This document shows, piece by piece, positions 1 through 7,815 of a stretch of DNA of 34,275 bases. This stretch comes from a virus, in the IMG/VR virus record IMGVR_UViG_3300028025_006000, positions 1 through 34,275 of that record; one strand, 5' to 3'. The notes below the pieces were generated by a model. That model had not been told where the DNA came from. It saw only the letters and a list, made by a program, of their open reading frames with translations, and did no database searches. How positions within the stretch are numbered: the first letter of the stretch is position 1; the number at the start of each line of letters is the position of its first letter. A program made the position numbers and the translations under genes.

Positions 1-120
1 ATCGTCAGGTACGCGAACCACGGCAATACTCTCCCAACCCAACTGTCGTGCTGCCTCAAGAGTTCCGTTGCCGGCAACCACCACGTTACCTGCACCAACC
101 ACAATCGGTTTGCGTTGACG
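1..120 (-). other. Inverted fragment of the ParB-like domain of the adjoining methylase gene
   Basis: Read on the minus strand from 120 to 1, this stretch is open for 40 codons. It encodes a typical ParB/Srx-type core with the segments RQRKPIVVG, VVVAGNGTLEAARQLGW and VVRVPDD. In phage ParB-methylase fusions this block belongs just upstream of the TDNRTAELATWDE segment that starts at 115 on the plus strand, so the N-terminal half of the gene is reversed here. The join falls in a 15-base word at 106-120 that codes RFALT on plus and RQRKP on minus. Either this is a chimeric assembly or amplification join, or the segment is invertible. Confidence 0.8.
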
Positions 121-1062
121 GATAACCGTACTGCCGAACTAGCTACTTGGGATGAGCAGATTCTTGCTGTCCAGGTTTTGGAATTGCAGGAGGCAGGTTT
201 TGAAGTTGCCGACTTTGGTTTTGAGGCAATCAAGCCCGACCCTGTGGTTATTGATGACGAAGCCGAGATTCCTGAACCACCTGAGAAAGCGTTTAGCAAA
301 CTAGGTGATGTTTGGCTTTTGGGTGACCACCGCGTTGTTTGTGGTGATTCAACTCACGGCTCAACTTACGAGACGCTGATGAACGGTGAACGTGCAGCGA
401 TGATGTTTACCGATCCACCGTGGAATGTAGCTATTGGCAAAGATTCTAATCCGCGCCACCGCCAGCGTGAAGGTTTGCACAACGACGACTTATCGCCTGA
501 GCAGTTTGCTCACTTCCTAAAAGCGTTTGCCGAAAACGCAATCAAATACATTGACGGCGACGTCTACTGTGTGCTTGGTGCCTCAGAGTGGCCAACCCTT
601 GATACTCAACTCCGCTCGGTGGGTTTCCACTGGTCTGCAACTGTGATTTGGGTGAAAGACCTTTTTGTTTTGGGTCGGTCAAAGTATCACCGTCGCTATG
701 AACCGATTTGGTACGGCTGGAACTCTAAGGGCAAGTCGTCTTTTCAAAACCGTCGCGATCTAGACGATGTTTGGGAAATACCGCGCCCTCGTCGAAGCGA
801 AGAACACCCAACCATGAAACCGGTTGAGTTGATGGCTCGCGCAATTGAGAATTCGTCAAAACCTGGTGACATCGTTCTTGAACCGTTTGGCGGATCGGGT
901 GCAACCTTGTTGGCTGCAGAGTCTAAGGGTCGCGTTTGTTACACAATCGAGTTAGAGCCTCGGTACGTTGATGTTATTTGCCGTCGCTACCAGCAGGCGA
1001 CAGGCACTATCCCAATAAACGCTGCTACCGGTCAACCACATGATTTTGAGAGCGCAGATTAG
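115..1062 (+). CDS. Phage DNA methylase (N4/N6 class) of a ParB-methylase fusion, 5'-partial
   Basis: Adds a methyl group from S-adenosylmethionine to adenine N6 or cytosine N4 of DNA, probably to protect phage DNA from host restriction. The catalytic motif DPPWN is at about residues 100-104, and the AdoMet-binding LEPFGGSGATL motif comes near residue 257, after a TMKP segment. This DPPW-first order is that of beta-class enzymes. The first residues (TDNRTAELATWDEQ) are the tail of a ParB-like domain. The frame has no stop back to the window edge, but the bases before about 103 do not encode the expected ParB sequence on this strand, so the stated start (TTG at 115) is only nominal. The real N-terminus is outside the window or inverted. 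Confidence 0.85.
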   Translation: MTDNRTAELATWDEQILAVQVLELQEAGFEVADFGFEAIKPDPVVIDDEAEIPEPPEKAFSKLGDVWLLGDHRVVCGDSTHGSTYETLMNGERAAMMFTDPPWNVAIGKDSNPRHRQREGLHNDDLSPEQFAHFLKAFAENAIKYIDGDVYCVLGASEWPTLDTQLRSVGFHWSATVIWVKDLFVLGRSKYHRRYEPIWYGWNSKGKSSFQNRRDLDDVWEIPRPRRSEEHPTMKPVELMARAIENSSKPGDIVLEPFGGSGATLLAAESKGRVCYTIELEPRYVDVICRRYQQATGTIPINAATGQPHDFESAD

Positions 1063-1073
1063 GTTGATCTAAA

Positions 1074-1235
1074 TTGCCTACTTTCAAAATCGGTGGATGG
1101 TTGAAACTTGTTTATGGTCAAACCGTAATCAATGGTTACATAACGGCTGCTACCGAAACGCACGTGACGATTGACGGCTTGCCTGCTATACCAATCAAAA
1201 AGTGGAACATAATGATTTACAAGGATTCGAAATGA
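1074..1235 (+). CDS. Small hypothetical protein (53 aa)
   Basis: An uninterrupted TTG-started frame fills the gap between the methylase and the HNH gene. It begins LPTFKIGGWLKLVYGQ and ends KWNIMIYKDSK, and its TGA overlaps the next ATG as ATGA, a common arrangement in this genome and a sign of translational coupling. The product is small, with many hydrophobic and beta-prone residues, and has no motif I recognise. The start is uncertain because the ribosome binding site is weak (aggttga). The tight fit between neighbours is the main support for its being real. Confidence 0.55.
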   Translation: MPTFKIGGWLKLVYGQTVINGYITAATETHVTIDGLPAIPIKKWNIMIYKDSK

Positions 1236-1822
1236 GTGAATGCAGAATACATCGCGGTGAAATGAATATGTACACCTTCCTGCCTGTTGACAAGAACGGT
1301 AAGCACATTCATTACGGTTACCGTTTGTGTAACAACCCCGAGTGCATAAACCGTGAACACATCACGACAAGCATTCGCGTTGCCCGTGCTAAGGGTTTGC
1401 GACCTAAACCGTTGTTCCATTTGCGAAACGACATCACAGGTGAAGAACTAGCTAAGTACGCTAAAAGAATGCCACGTGGTGAAAAGCGTTTGACTATTTG
1501 TAACGTGCCTCACTGCCATCGACCTGTACGGTCACTGTCGCTTTGTGACGGTCACCACATCAAGTACACACGGTGGCGTAAAGAGAACGGCATCGTTGCG
1601 AAGCGTATGAGTTTGGATTACACGCCCCTGCTGGAGATTGCTTTGCCTTTTGTTGGGGTAAACGATTTCAGACCTAAAGACCGGTATTGCCATGTGGATA
1701 ATTGTGAAAGAGAATACCGTGCTAGAGGTTTCTGTAAGAAACACCACAACCAATACTTAAGAGCATTGAAGCAAAGGGAAATAGCTAATGGCTCAAATGG
1801 GCAGACCGCCAAAACCAACTGA
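1232..1822 (+). CDS. HNH-type endonuclease with repeated zinc-binding motifs
   Basis: A 196-residue cysteine/histidine-rich protein. The first part has HIHYGYRLCNNPECINREH, like the HNH_3 nucleases in which a His before a Cys pair and a Cys-x4-Cys block bind the active-site metal. Two later repeats, CNVPHCHRPVRSLSLCDGHH and CHVDNCEREYRARGFCKKHH, share the pattern C-x4-C-x8-9-C-x2-HH and look like tandem zinc fingers. HNH nucleases beside terminase genes often act in DNA packaging or as homing enzymes. I chose ATG 1232 because AAGGA lies six bases upstream; GTG 1202 is a longer alternative. The end overlaps the small terminase gene by 35 bases. Confidence 0.7.
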   Translation: MSECRIHRGEMNMYTFLPVDKNGKHIHYGYRLCNNPECINREHITTSIRVARAKGLRPKPLFHLRNDITGEELAKYAKRMPRGEKRLTICNVPHCHRPVRSLSLCDGHHIKYTRWRKENGIVAKRMSLDYTPLLEIALPFVGVNDFRPKDRYCHVDNCEREYRARGFCKKHHNQYLRALKQREIANGSNGQTAKTN

Positions 1823-2240
1823 ACTAAAACGTTTACAAGGCAATCCTGGTAAAAGGGCTTTGCCTAAAGAAACCGATTTGATTCTGCTACCTGCTGCGGT
1901 GGGTATTCCTGAACCGTCGCGCCCTTTGCTGAAATACGGCAAAGAGTTGTGGGATCGGATTTGGGGCATGGGTAATAGTTGGATTAGCCCGAACACCGAT
2001 GTCGAACTTGTTTTGATGACCGCGGAAATGGTTGATGAGCGTTGGAACTTGCGTGTGAAAGTTATGGGTAGCGATGATGTGAAGTTGCGCCGATCACTGC
2101 GTGAACTTGACAAGATGATTATTAGTAACCTTTCCATGCTGGGCTTCAGCCCCACCGACCGTATGCGGTTAGGTATTGCCGAAGTGAAAAAGCAAACGAA
2201 ACTAGAGGAGCTTCTTGCCAAACAAAACCCAAACAAGTAG
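1788..2240 (+). CDS. terS: Terminase small subunit, P27-like
   Basis: The small terminase recognises phage DNA and regulates the large subunit during packaging. The N-terminus MAQMGRPPKPTELKRLQGN, followed by PGKRALP, is the signature opening of the P27 family seen in many actinophages and Gram-positive siphophages. The 150-residue length is typical. The middle region (YGKELWDRIWGMG) and a late helical part (RRSLRELDKMIISNL) fit the family's mostly helical fold. It overlaps the HNH gene upstream by 35 bases and the large terminase downstream by 26 bases, so the three genes are probably translated together. Confidence 0.85.
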   Translation: MAQMGRPPKPTELKRLQGNPGKRALPKETDLILLPAAVGIPEPSRPLLKYGKELWDRIWGMGNSWISPNTDVELVLMTAEMVDERWNLRVKVMGSDDVKLRRSLRELDKMIISNLSMLGFSPTDRMRLGIAEVKKQTKLEELLAKQNPNK

Positions 2241-3750
2241 TTGGCCACCTAAGTGGGTTACGCCTGTGTCGCCGGAAGCAATAGCTAACGGTGATGGTTG
2301 GCGAGCTGCGTCGTTTGCTGAAATCTTTGGTTCGATTGGTAAAGACGGCATCGCAGGCAAAATGGGTGACCCGTTGGTTATGCGTGAATGGCAGAAGGAG
2401 TTGTTGAACCACATTTTCGCTCGTGACGAGAACGGCGGTTTAGTTGCACAGACTGCTCTGATTGGGATGCCACGCAAGTCGGGCAAGTCGGCGTTGTCGT
2501 CTGCTGCTATCGGTTTGTATTCGCTAATCGCTGAGGGTATTCAGGGTGGGGAAGTGATTGTGGTGGCCGCCGAAAAAGAACAGGCTCGCATTGTTTTCGG
2601 TGAAGCCAAACGCATGATTGAGTCGCAACCCGAACTTCTTTCTATGGTGCAACTGTATAAAGACAGCATTTATGTGCCTGATACTAATTCGGTTATGCGT
2701 GTGGTTTCTGCGGAAGCGTATTCCAAAGAAGGTTTGAACCCTAGCCGTGTGATTATGGATGAGTTACACGCTCATCAGTCGCGCCAAATCTTTGATGTGT
2801 TTTCTTTGGCTATGGGTAACCGAGGCAAGATTGCACAGTTGGTTGCTATCACAACCGCTGGTGTGAAAACTGACAGCACCGGCTCTGAAAGCATTGCTTA
2901 TCAGTTGTATCAATACGGCAAGCGTGTAGCTACGGGTGAAGTCGTGGATCCAACCTTTTTTATGGCTTGGTGGGAAGCAGACCCTGACGGCGACCATCGT
3001 GACCCTGAGCAGTGGCGTAAAGCCAATCCTGGTTTTGACGATATTGTTTCGCGTGAAGATTTTGAGTCGGCGGTTCGACGCACCCCTGAGAACGAGTTCC
3101 GAACTAAACGTTTGAACCAGTGGGTGTCGTCTGCGGTCGCATGGTTGCCTAACGGTGTCTGGGGGCTCTGTACAGACCCTGTGGGGCTTGACCCTGACGC
3201 CGAGTACATTCTTGGTTTTGACGGCTCCTTCAGTGGCGACTCAACCGTTATCGTCGCTTGTACTATTCCCGAAGAAGGGCAAACCCCACACCTCACTTTG
3301 ATTAAGGCTTGGGAGAAACCAGCCGACGCTGACGACAGTTGGCGTGTAAACATTCAAGACGCCGAATACGCTATACAAGATTTCTGTGGCAGGTACAAGG
3401 TACGTGAGGTTGTTTGCGACCCGTTCCGTTGGCAACGCAGCATGGAAGTTTTGCAGGATGCCGGTGTACCAATCGTTGAATACCCTTCTACTTCGGCGCG
3501 ACGCATGGTCACTGCGTGTGCAAAGTTTTATGACGCGGTAGTTGAAAAACGTGTAACCCACGACGGCGATCCGTTACTAGCTAGACACCTGGATAACGCC
3601 ACGGTAAAAAAAGACAATCTTGGTGTACGCATTGTGAAAGAAAACCGAAACAGCAATAAACGCATTGACGCTGCGGTCGCAGCCATAATTGCCTATGACC
3701 GTGCCATTGGTAGGATTGAACAAGTGGTTGTTCCACAGTTCATTATGTGA
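2215..3750 (+). CDS. terL: Terminase large subunit (ATPase and nuclease)
   Basis: The motor that pumps DNA into the prohead and cuts it. It has an N-terminal ATPase with a Walker A-like GMPRKSGKSAL at about residues 84-94 and a Walker B RVIMDEL at about 177-183. The C-terminal RNase H-like nuclease has LGFDGSFSGDSTV (first acidic residue near 334), EVVCDPFRW near 399 and a late DAAVAAIIAYDRA. The length of 511 residues is normal for the Terminase_1 family. The start is TTG at 2215, supported by GAGGAG a few bases upstream and by overlap with the small subunit. Confidence 0.93.
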   Translation: MPNKTQTSSWPPKWVTPVSPEAIANGDGWRAASFAEIFGSIGKDGIAGKMGDPLVMREWQKELLNHIFARDENGGLVAQTALIGMPRKSGKSALSSAAIGLYSLIAEGIQGGEVIVVAAEKEQARIVFGEAKRMIESQPELLSMVQLYKDSIYVPDTNSVMRVVSAEAYSKEGLNPSRVIMDELHAHQSRQIFDVFSLAMGNRGKIAQLVAITTAGVKTDSTGSESIAYQLYQYGKRVATGEVVDPTFFMAWWEADPDGDHRDPEQWRKANPGFDDIVSREDFESAVRRTPENEFRTKRLNQWVSSAVAWLPNGVWGLCTDPVGLDPDAEYILGFDGSFSGDSTVIVACTIPEEGQTPHLTLIKAWEKPADADDSWRVNIQDAEYAIQDFCGRYKVREVVCDPFRWQRSMEVLQDAGVPIVEYPSTSARRMVTACAKFYDAVVEKRVTHDGDPLLARHLDNATVKKDNLGVRIVKENRNSNKRIDAAVAAIIAYDRAIGRIEQVVVPQFIM

Positions 3751-3756
3751 GGTTCG

Positions 3757-3894
3757 ATGCTTGCGACTGTTTTTCAAATTGCTGGTCTTGTGGTTGCTGC
3801 CATTGGGATTACTCTTTTTTATGTGCCTGCAGGTCTTTTAGCTTTCGGTGCAGCCCTTTTCTATGTGGGCTTTGAACTTGAGAGAAGCAAATAA
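3757..3894 (+). CDS. Small membrane protein (45 aa)
   Basis: A short ATG-started gene between terminase and portal. It is dominated by hydrophobic residues: an N-terminal segment (LATVFQIAGLVVAAIGITLF) and a second stretch (PAGLLAFGAALFYVGF), with a charged C-terminus (ELERSK). This suggests a two-helix hairpin in the membrane. Its TAA overlaps the portal ATG (TAATG), which supports co-translation. Small membrane proteins occur at this position in other actinophages, but I cannot assign a function. Confidence 0.7.
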   Translation: MLATVFQIAGLVVAAIGITLFYVPAGLLAFGAALFYVGFELERSK

Positions 3895-5225
3895 TGTTTA
3901 AGTCTGAAAACCGTGCAATAAGTTTTCAAACCGTTTGGGGTAGCGGTGGCGACCTACAAACCATGACGGAATCGGGTGTGCTGGTAAACGGCGACTCAGC
4001 GTTCAACATCACCGCGTTCTTTTCAGCGGTAAGCCTAATCAGCGACACCATTTCTACTTTGCCTGTTGACGCGTTCATCCGCTTTGACGGCGAGCGCAGA
4101 CCGTTCCGACCAAAGCCGGTGTGGATCGACCAACCAGACGTGGACATGACTCGGCAAGCGCACTATGGCCAGTTGGTTACTTCGTTGCTGGTGTTTGGTA
4201 ATTCTTATACACGCGTCTTTCGCGATAACAATGGCGAAATAGTAAACCTTGTCGTGTTGGATCCGAACACTGTGGAAGTTACACGTTCGGCTATCGGCAG
4301 AAAGATTTTCAAAGTTGAAGGCGAGAAGCAACCTTTGACTAGCGACGAGATTGTTCACATCGTTGATTTGGCTATGCCTGGTTCGTTGGTTGGTTTGAGC
4401 CGTGTAGACAAGTTGAAAGAGTCGCTTGGTATCGCTTTCGCGTTGCAGGCGTTCGCTGGCAGGTTCTTCAGTAACGGTTTGTCAGCCGACGTCATCATCG
4501 AAGCCCCACCAAGCATGACCAATAGTCAAGCAAAAGATTTGATTGATGGTTTCAATAACCGTCACCGCGGTTTCCGTAAAGCACACAAAGCAGGTATTTT
4601 GACTGGCGGTGCGGTAGCTAAGAACTTGAGCCTTGACCCTGAGAAGTCGCAGGTACTAGAGTCGCGCCGTTTCGTTGTTGAAGAAATAGCTCGGGCGTTC
4701 AACATCCCTTTGCATATGTTGGGCGTTCCAGGAACCAACACTTACAGCAGTGTCGAACAGAACGGTTTGCAGTTCATTAGCCACACGCTTCGACCAATAC
4801 TTGAAAAGATTGAATGGGCTTATAGTCGCCTCATCCAAACCGACACCGCGTTCATCAAATTCAACTTCAACGCTTTGTTACGTGGCGATCTACAGAGCCG
4901 TGCTACCGCGTACAGCATCCTCACCCAAGCCGGTATCTTCAGCGTCAACCAAGCGTTAGCGTTTGAGGACTTGCCAGCCGTTGAAGGTGGCAACGCACAC
5001 CGTGTACCACTAGCTAACATCGACTTGACTGCTGCTTCGCTGACCGCCGACGAAATGAAGATTGGCATGGCGCAGAAACTTATCAACGCAGGCTTTGACC
5101 CAGCAGGAGTTTTGGCAGCACTTGGTTTGCCTGCTGTCGCTCACACCGGTTTGCCAACTACACAGTTGCAGCCGGTTGCACAGGTGGATCCGAATAACCC
5201 TCAAAGTGTTTATGGAGTGAACTAA
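3894..5225 (+). CDS. Portal protein, HK97 type
   Basis: Forms the dodecameric ring at the capsid vertex through which DNA enters and leaves and to which the tail attaches. The 443-residue protein has the family features: an N-terminal AFFSAVSLISDTISTLP segment, a YGQLVTSLLVFGNSYTRVFRD block, then DEIVHI, a GLSRVDKLKESLGIA helix and LHMLGVPGTNTYSSVEQ. A proline-rich C-terminal tail follows. It sits directly after terminase and before the head genes, the standard order. TAATG coupling to the upstream small gene fixes the start. Confidence 0.93.
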   Translation: MFKSENRAISFQTVWGSGGDLQTMTESGVLVNGDSAFNITAFFSAVSLISDTISTLPVDAFIRFDGERRPFRPKPVWIDQPDVDMTRQAHYGQLVTSLLVFGNSYTRVFRDNNGEIVNLVVLDPNTVEVTRSAIGRKIFKVEGEKQPLTSDEIVHIVDLAMPGSLVGLSRVDKLKESLGIAFALQAFAGRFFSNGLSADVIIEAPPSMTNSQAKDLIDGFNNRHRGFRKAHKAGILTGGAVAKNLSLDPEKSQVLESRRFVVEEIARAFNIPLHMLGVPGTNTYSSVEQNGLQFISHTLRPILEKIEWAYSRLIQTDTAFIKFNFNALLRGDLQSRATAYSILTQAGIFSVNQALAFEDLPAVEGGNAHRVPLANIDLTAASLTADEMKIGMAQKLINAGFDPAGVLAALGLPAVAHTGLPTTQLQPVAQVDPNNPQSVYGVN

Positions 5226-5566
5226 TGATTCAACCTGGTGTTTACAACATTGTCTGTCCGCAGGGCACCACCTATAAAAGAACATTCACTTACTCAATTG
5301 GTGGCACGGCAGTAAACCTGACAGGCTATACCGCTGCCATGCAGGTGCGTTCAAGTTACGACGAAGATGCCGTTATCTCTTTGACATCTGCTTCGGGCAT
5401 TGCTCTTGGTGGAACGGCTGGAACCATCGCTATCACAATCACCAATACTCAAAGTGCTGGGGTAGCAGCTGGACAATACGTTTACGACCTAGAACTGAAC
5501 AGTGGCGGTGAAACCGACCGTCTAGTCGAAGGCACCTTCACTGTAACGCCTGAAGTGACCAGATAA
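5225..5566 (+). CDS. Small beta-rich virion-associated protein, BppU/Ig-like
   Basis: A 113-residue protein with the pattern QGTTYKRTFTYSIGG, VNLTGYTAAMQVRSSY, GTIAITIT, GQYVYDLEL and EGTFTVTPEVTR. This pattern recurs in phage proteins with an Ig-like or BppU N-terminal beta-sandwich fold, usually encoded beside fibres or tail tips. Here it is translationally coupled to the portal (shared base at 5225) and to the collagen-like fibre downstream (shared base at 5566). An adaptor or fibre-base role is plausible but inferred only from position and fold type. Confidence 0.6.
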   Translation: MIQPGVYNIVCPQGTTYKRTFTYSIGGTAVNLTGYTAAMQVRSSYDEDAVISLTSASGIALGGTAGTIAITITNTQSAGVAAGQYVYDLELNSGGETDRLVEGTFTVTPEVTR

Positions 5567-7815
5567 TGTCTGACTCTGTTATTCAAGTTACAGAATCAAA
5601 TACCACGGTTTCCGTGGATGAAACACTAGCTAACGTTGCTGTCACAGAATCAATTGTGAATGTTGATGTCACAGAATCTGTTGTCAATCTAAACGTCACA
5701 GAAACTTTGGCAAACCTGGTTGTAACCGAAACTTTTGTGAACGTTGACGTGACCGAAAGTTCAGCGGTTATAGCCACTGCGGTTTCAGGGCCACAAGGTT
5801 CTAGTTATGAAGTGAACGCCCCAATGCTGTCGGTGGTTCGAAACGCTACCGGTGCCACGCTTACTAAAGGCACTGTTGTTTATACTTCGGGTGCTAACGG
5901 CGACCACGTTCAAGTCACTAAAGCAATAGCGACAGGCGACCTTACATCGGCGCGAACTATGGGTTTTATTTATGCTGACATCCCAAATGGTGAGGATGGC
6001 TATGTAGCTACTTCGGGTTACCTTTTGGGTTTGAACACTAACGGGTTAACTGTTGGATCGATACTTTATCTTTCACCAACAACCGCTGGGGCTTGGACAA
6101 CTACCAAACCCGTTGCGCCTTACCACATGGTTTATTTAGGTGTCGTTACTCGCTCAAATGCCAACAACGGAAGTGTCTATATTCACATCCAAAACGGTTT
6201 TGAACTCGGGGAACTCCACGATGTCAGCGTCACGGATCGCGCCAACGGTTATGTTTTGGCTTGGGATGAAGCCACAAGTCTTTACAAGTTTGTTGCACCA
6301 CAAAGTGGGCCACAGGGTGCTACCGGTGCTCAAGGTATTCAGGGTGAGCAAGGGCCTCAAGGTATTCAGGGAATACAAGGCGAGCAAGGTATTCAAGGCA
6401 TACAAGGTGAAAAAGGCGACAAGGGTGACACAGGCGATACAGGTGCTACAGGTGCCGCTGGTGATAAATACCACACCACTTCAACTACGACTCTAACTAT
6501 TGCCAATTCGGGAACGGTCAACCTTACCACCGCTGATTTGGGTTTGGATTATTCAACAGCACAAACCGTAATCATTGCAGCTAATGGCACGGCGCATATG
6601 CACGGTGAGGTTGTGTCCTATAACCAATCAACAGGTGCTCTATCGGTTGCTCTAAATAATTCCACTGGCTCTGGCACATATTCTTCATGGGAAGTAAACC
6701 TAGATGGTGCGGTTGGTGCTAAAGGTGACAAGGGCGACACTGGTGCAACGGGTGCGACAGGCGCAACAGGCGCACAGGGTATTCAGGGCATTCAGGGTAT
6801 TCAGGGTGTTGCTGGTGCGGATGGCACAAACGGCACAAACGCAACGATCGCTGTTGGTACGACGACTACGGGTGCTGCAGGCACTTCCGCTTCGGTAAAT
6901 AACTCTGGCACATCCACGGCAGCGGTTCTAAACTTCACAATCCCAAAAGGCGACACTGGTGCTACCGGTTCACAAGGTGCTTCAGGTGTCGTCACCGTAG
7001 CTAGCCCCATAACAAACTCTGGTACTTCTAGTGCTGCTCAACTTGGTTTCGACGCAACCGGTTTTGTAAAAACTTCCGACACAGGCACAGTAACAAACAC
7101 CATGCTGGCTGGCTCAATTCAAAACGCCAAACTAGTAAACTCTTCTGTTACTGTAAACGGCTCAAGTATTTCTTTGGGCAACTCGGCAACAGTAACTGCA
7201 AACACCCCAAATACCTTTATTATCACTGGCGACAGTGGTACTACCGAAGGCACAAACAAGTACACCTTCGATGGATCGGCTGGCAAGACACTCAATTTTG
7301 TTTCAGGTACAGGTGTGACGATTGCCGAAACCGCTGGCACATTTACTTTCAATAATGGCGGAGTAACAACCGTAAATGGTTCAAGCGGTGCGGTAACTGT
7401 TCAACCAACAATAACTACTTCGCAAACGGCTCTCACAGCCGATGTCACAATGACTACTGCTAACACACTTTATGCTGGCCCTACAGTTTCTTTGACAGCA
7501 GGTACATGGCTTGTCATGGGTGGTATTACAGTTTCTTCCACTGCTAACAACGCTATGCGTGTAACTACTCGTATCGATAACAGCAGCACTACTGTTTACG
7601 CTTCGGGTGAAGCATCCGTACCTGCAATGGGTGCATCTACGCTTGGTTATGTAAGACAAAGTTTGCAGGCAATAGTCACCCTTGCTTCAACAACAACAGT
7701 GCGCGTTGCTGCATATTCAACACTGGCTTCGTCTGTCATAAAGGCTACACCTGGTGACAACTCAACAAACGCCACCAACACCGCAACAATTATTACAGCG
7801 ATAAGGATTGCTTAA
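5566..7815 (+). CDS. Collagen-like fibre protein with N-terminal VTE repeats
   Basis: A 749-residue fibre. Residues 1 to about 70 hold imperfect ten-residue repeats built on V-T-E-(S/T)-x-x-x-V-x-V, probably a beta-helix or trimeric beta stalk. A folded domain follows (about 75-245). Collagen-type Gly-X-Y repeats occupy about 248-300, with further blocks near 385-420 and 463-475. The C-terminal half is Thr/Ser/Asn/Gly-rich, ends in a compact beta domain and looks like a receptor- or surface-binding tip. It lies between portal and prohead protease rather than with the tail genes, so a head fibre is as likely as a tail fibre. Start and end share bases with both neighbours. Confidence 0.8.
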   Translation: MSDSVIQVTESNTTVSVDETLANVAVTESIVNVDVTESVVNLNVTETLANLVVTETFVNVDVTESSAVIATAVSGPQGSSYEVNAPMLSVVRNATGATLTKGTVVYTSGANGDHVQVTKAIATGDLTSARTMGFIYADIPNGEDGYVATSGYLLGLNTNGLTVGSILYLSPTTAGAWTTTKPVAPYHMVYLGVVTRSNANNGSVYIHIQNGFELGELHDVSVTDRANGYVLAWDEATSLYKFVAPQSGPQGATGAQGIQGEQGPQGIQGIQGEQGIQGIQGEKGDKGDTGDTGATGAAGDKYHTTSTTTLTIANSGTVNLTTADLGLDYSTAQTVIIAANGTAHMHGEVVSYNQSTGALSVALNNSTGSGTYSSWEVNLDGAVGAKGDKGDTGATGATGATGAQGIQGIQGIQGVAGADGTNGTNATIAVGTTTTGAAGTSASVNNSGTSTAAVLNFTIPKGDTGATGSQGASGVVTVASPITNSGTSSAAQLGFDATGFVKTSDTGTVTNTMLAGSIQNAKLVNSSVTVNGSSISLGNSATVTANTPNTFIITGDSGTTEGTNKYTFDGSAGKTLNFVSGTGVTIAETAGTFTFNNGGVTTVNGSSGAVTVQPTITTSQTALTADVTMTTANTLYAGPTVSLTAGTWLVMGGITVSSTANNAMRVTTRIDNSSTTVYASGEASVPAMGASTLGYVRQSLQAIVTLASTTTVRVAAYSTLASSVIKATPGDNSTNATNTATIITAIRIA

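Noticed and set aside
1793-2248. 151-codon reverse ORF opposite the small terminase
   Set aside because: It is a shadow of a clear terminase gene, with no ribosome binding site or recognisable protein.
6300-6480. Tandem DNA repeat or CRISPR
   Set aside because: The repeats are codons of collagen-like Gly-X-Y units in the fibre gene.
7381-7659. Reverse ORF under the fibre gene, Cys- and Ser-rich
   Set aside because: Low-complexity antisense of Thr/Ala-rich fibre codons; no start signal.
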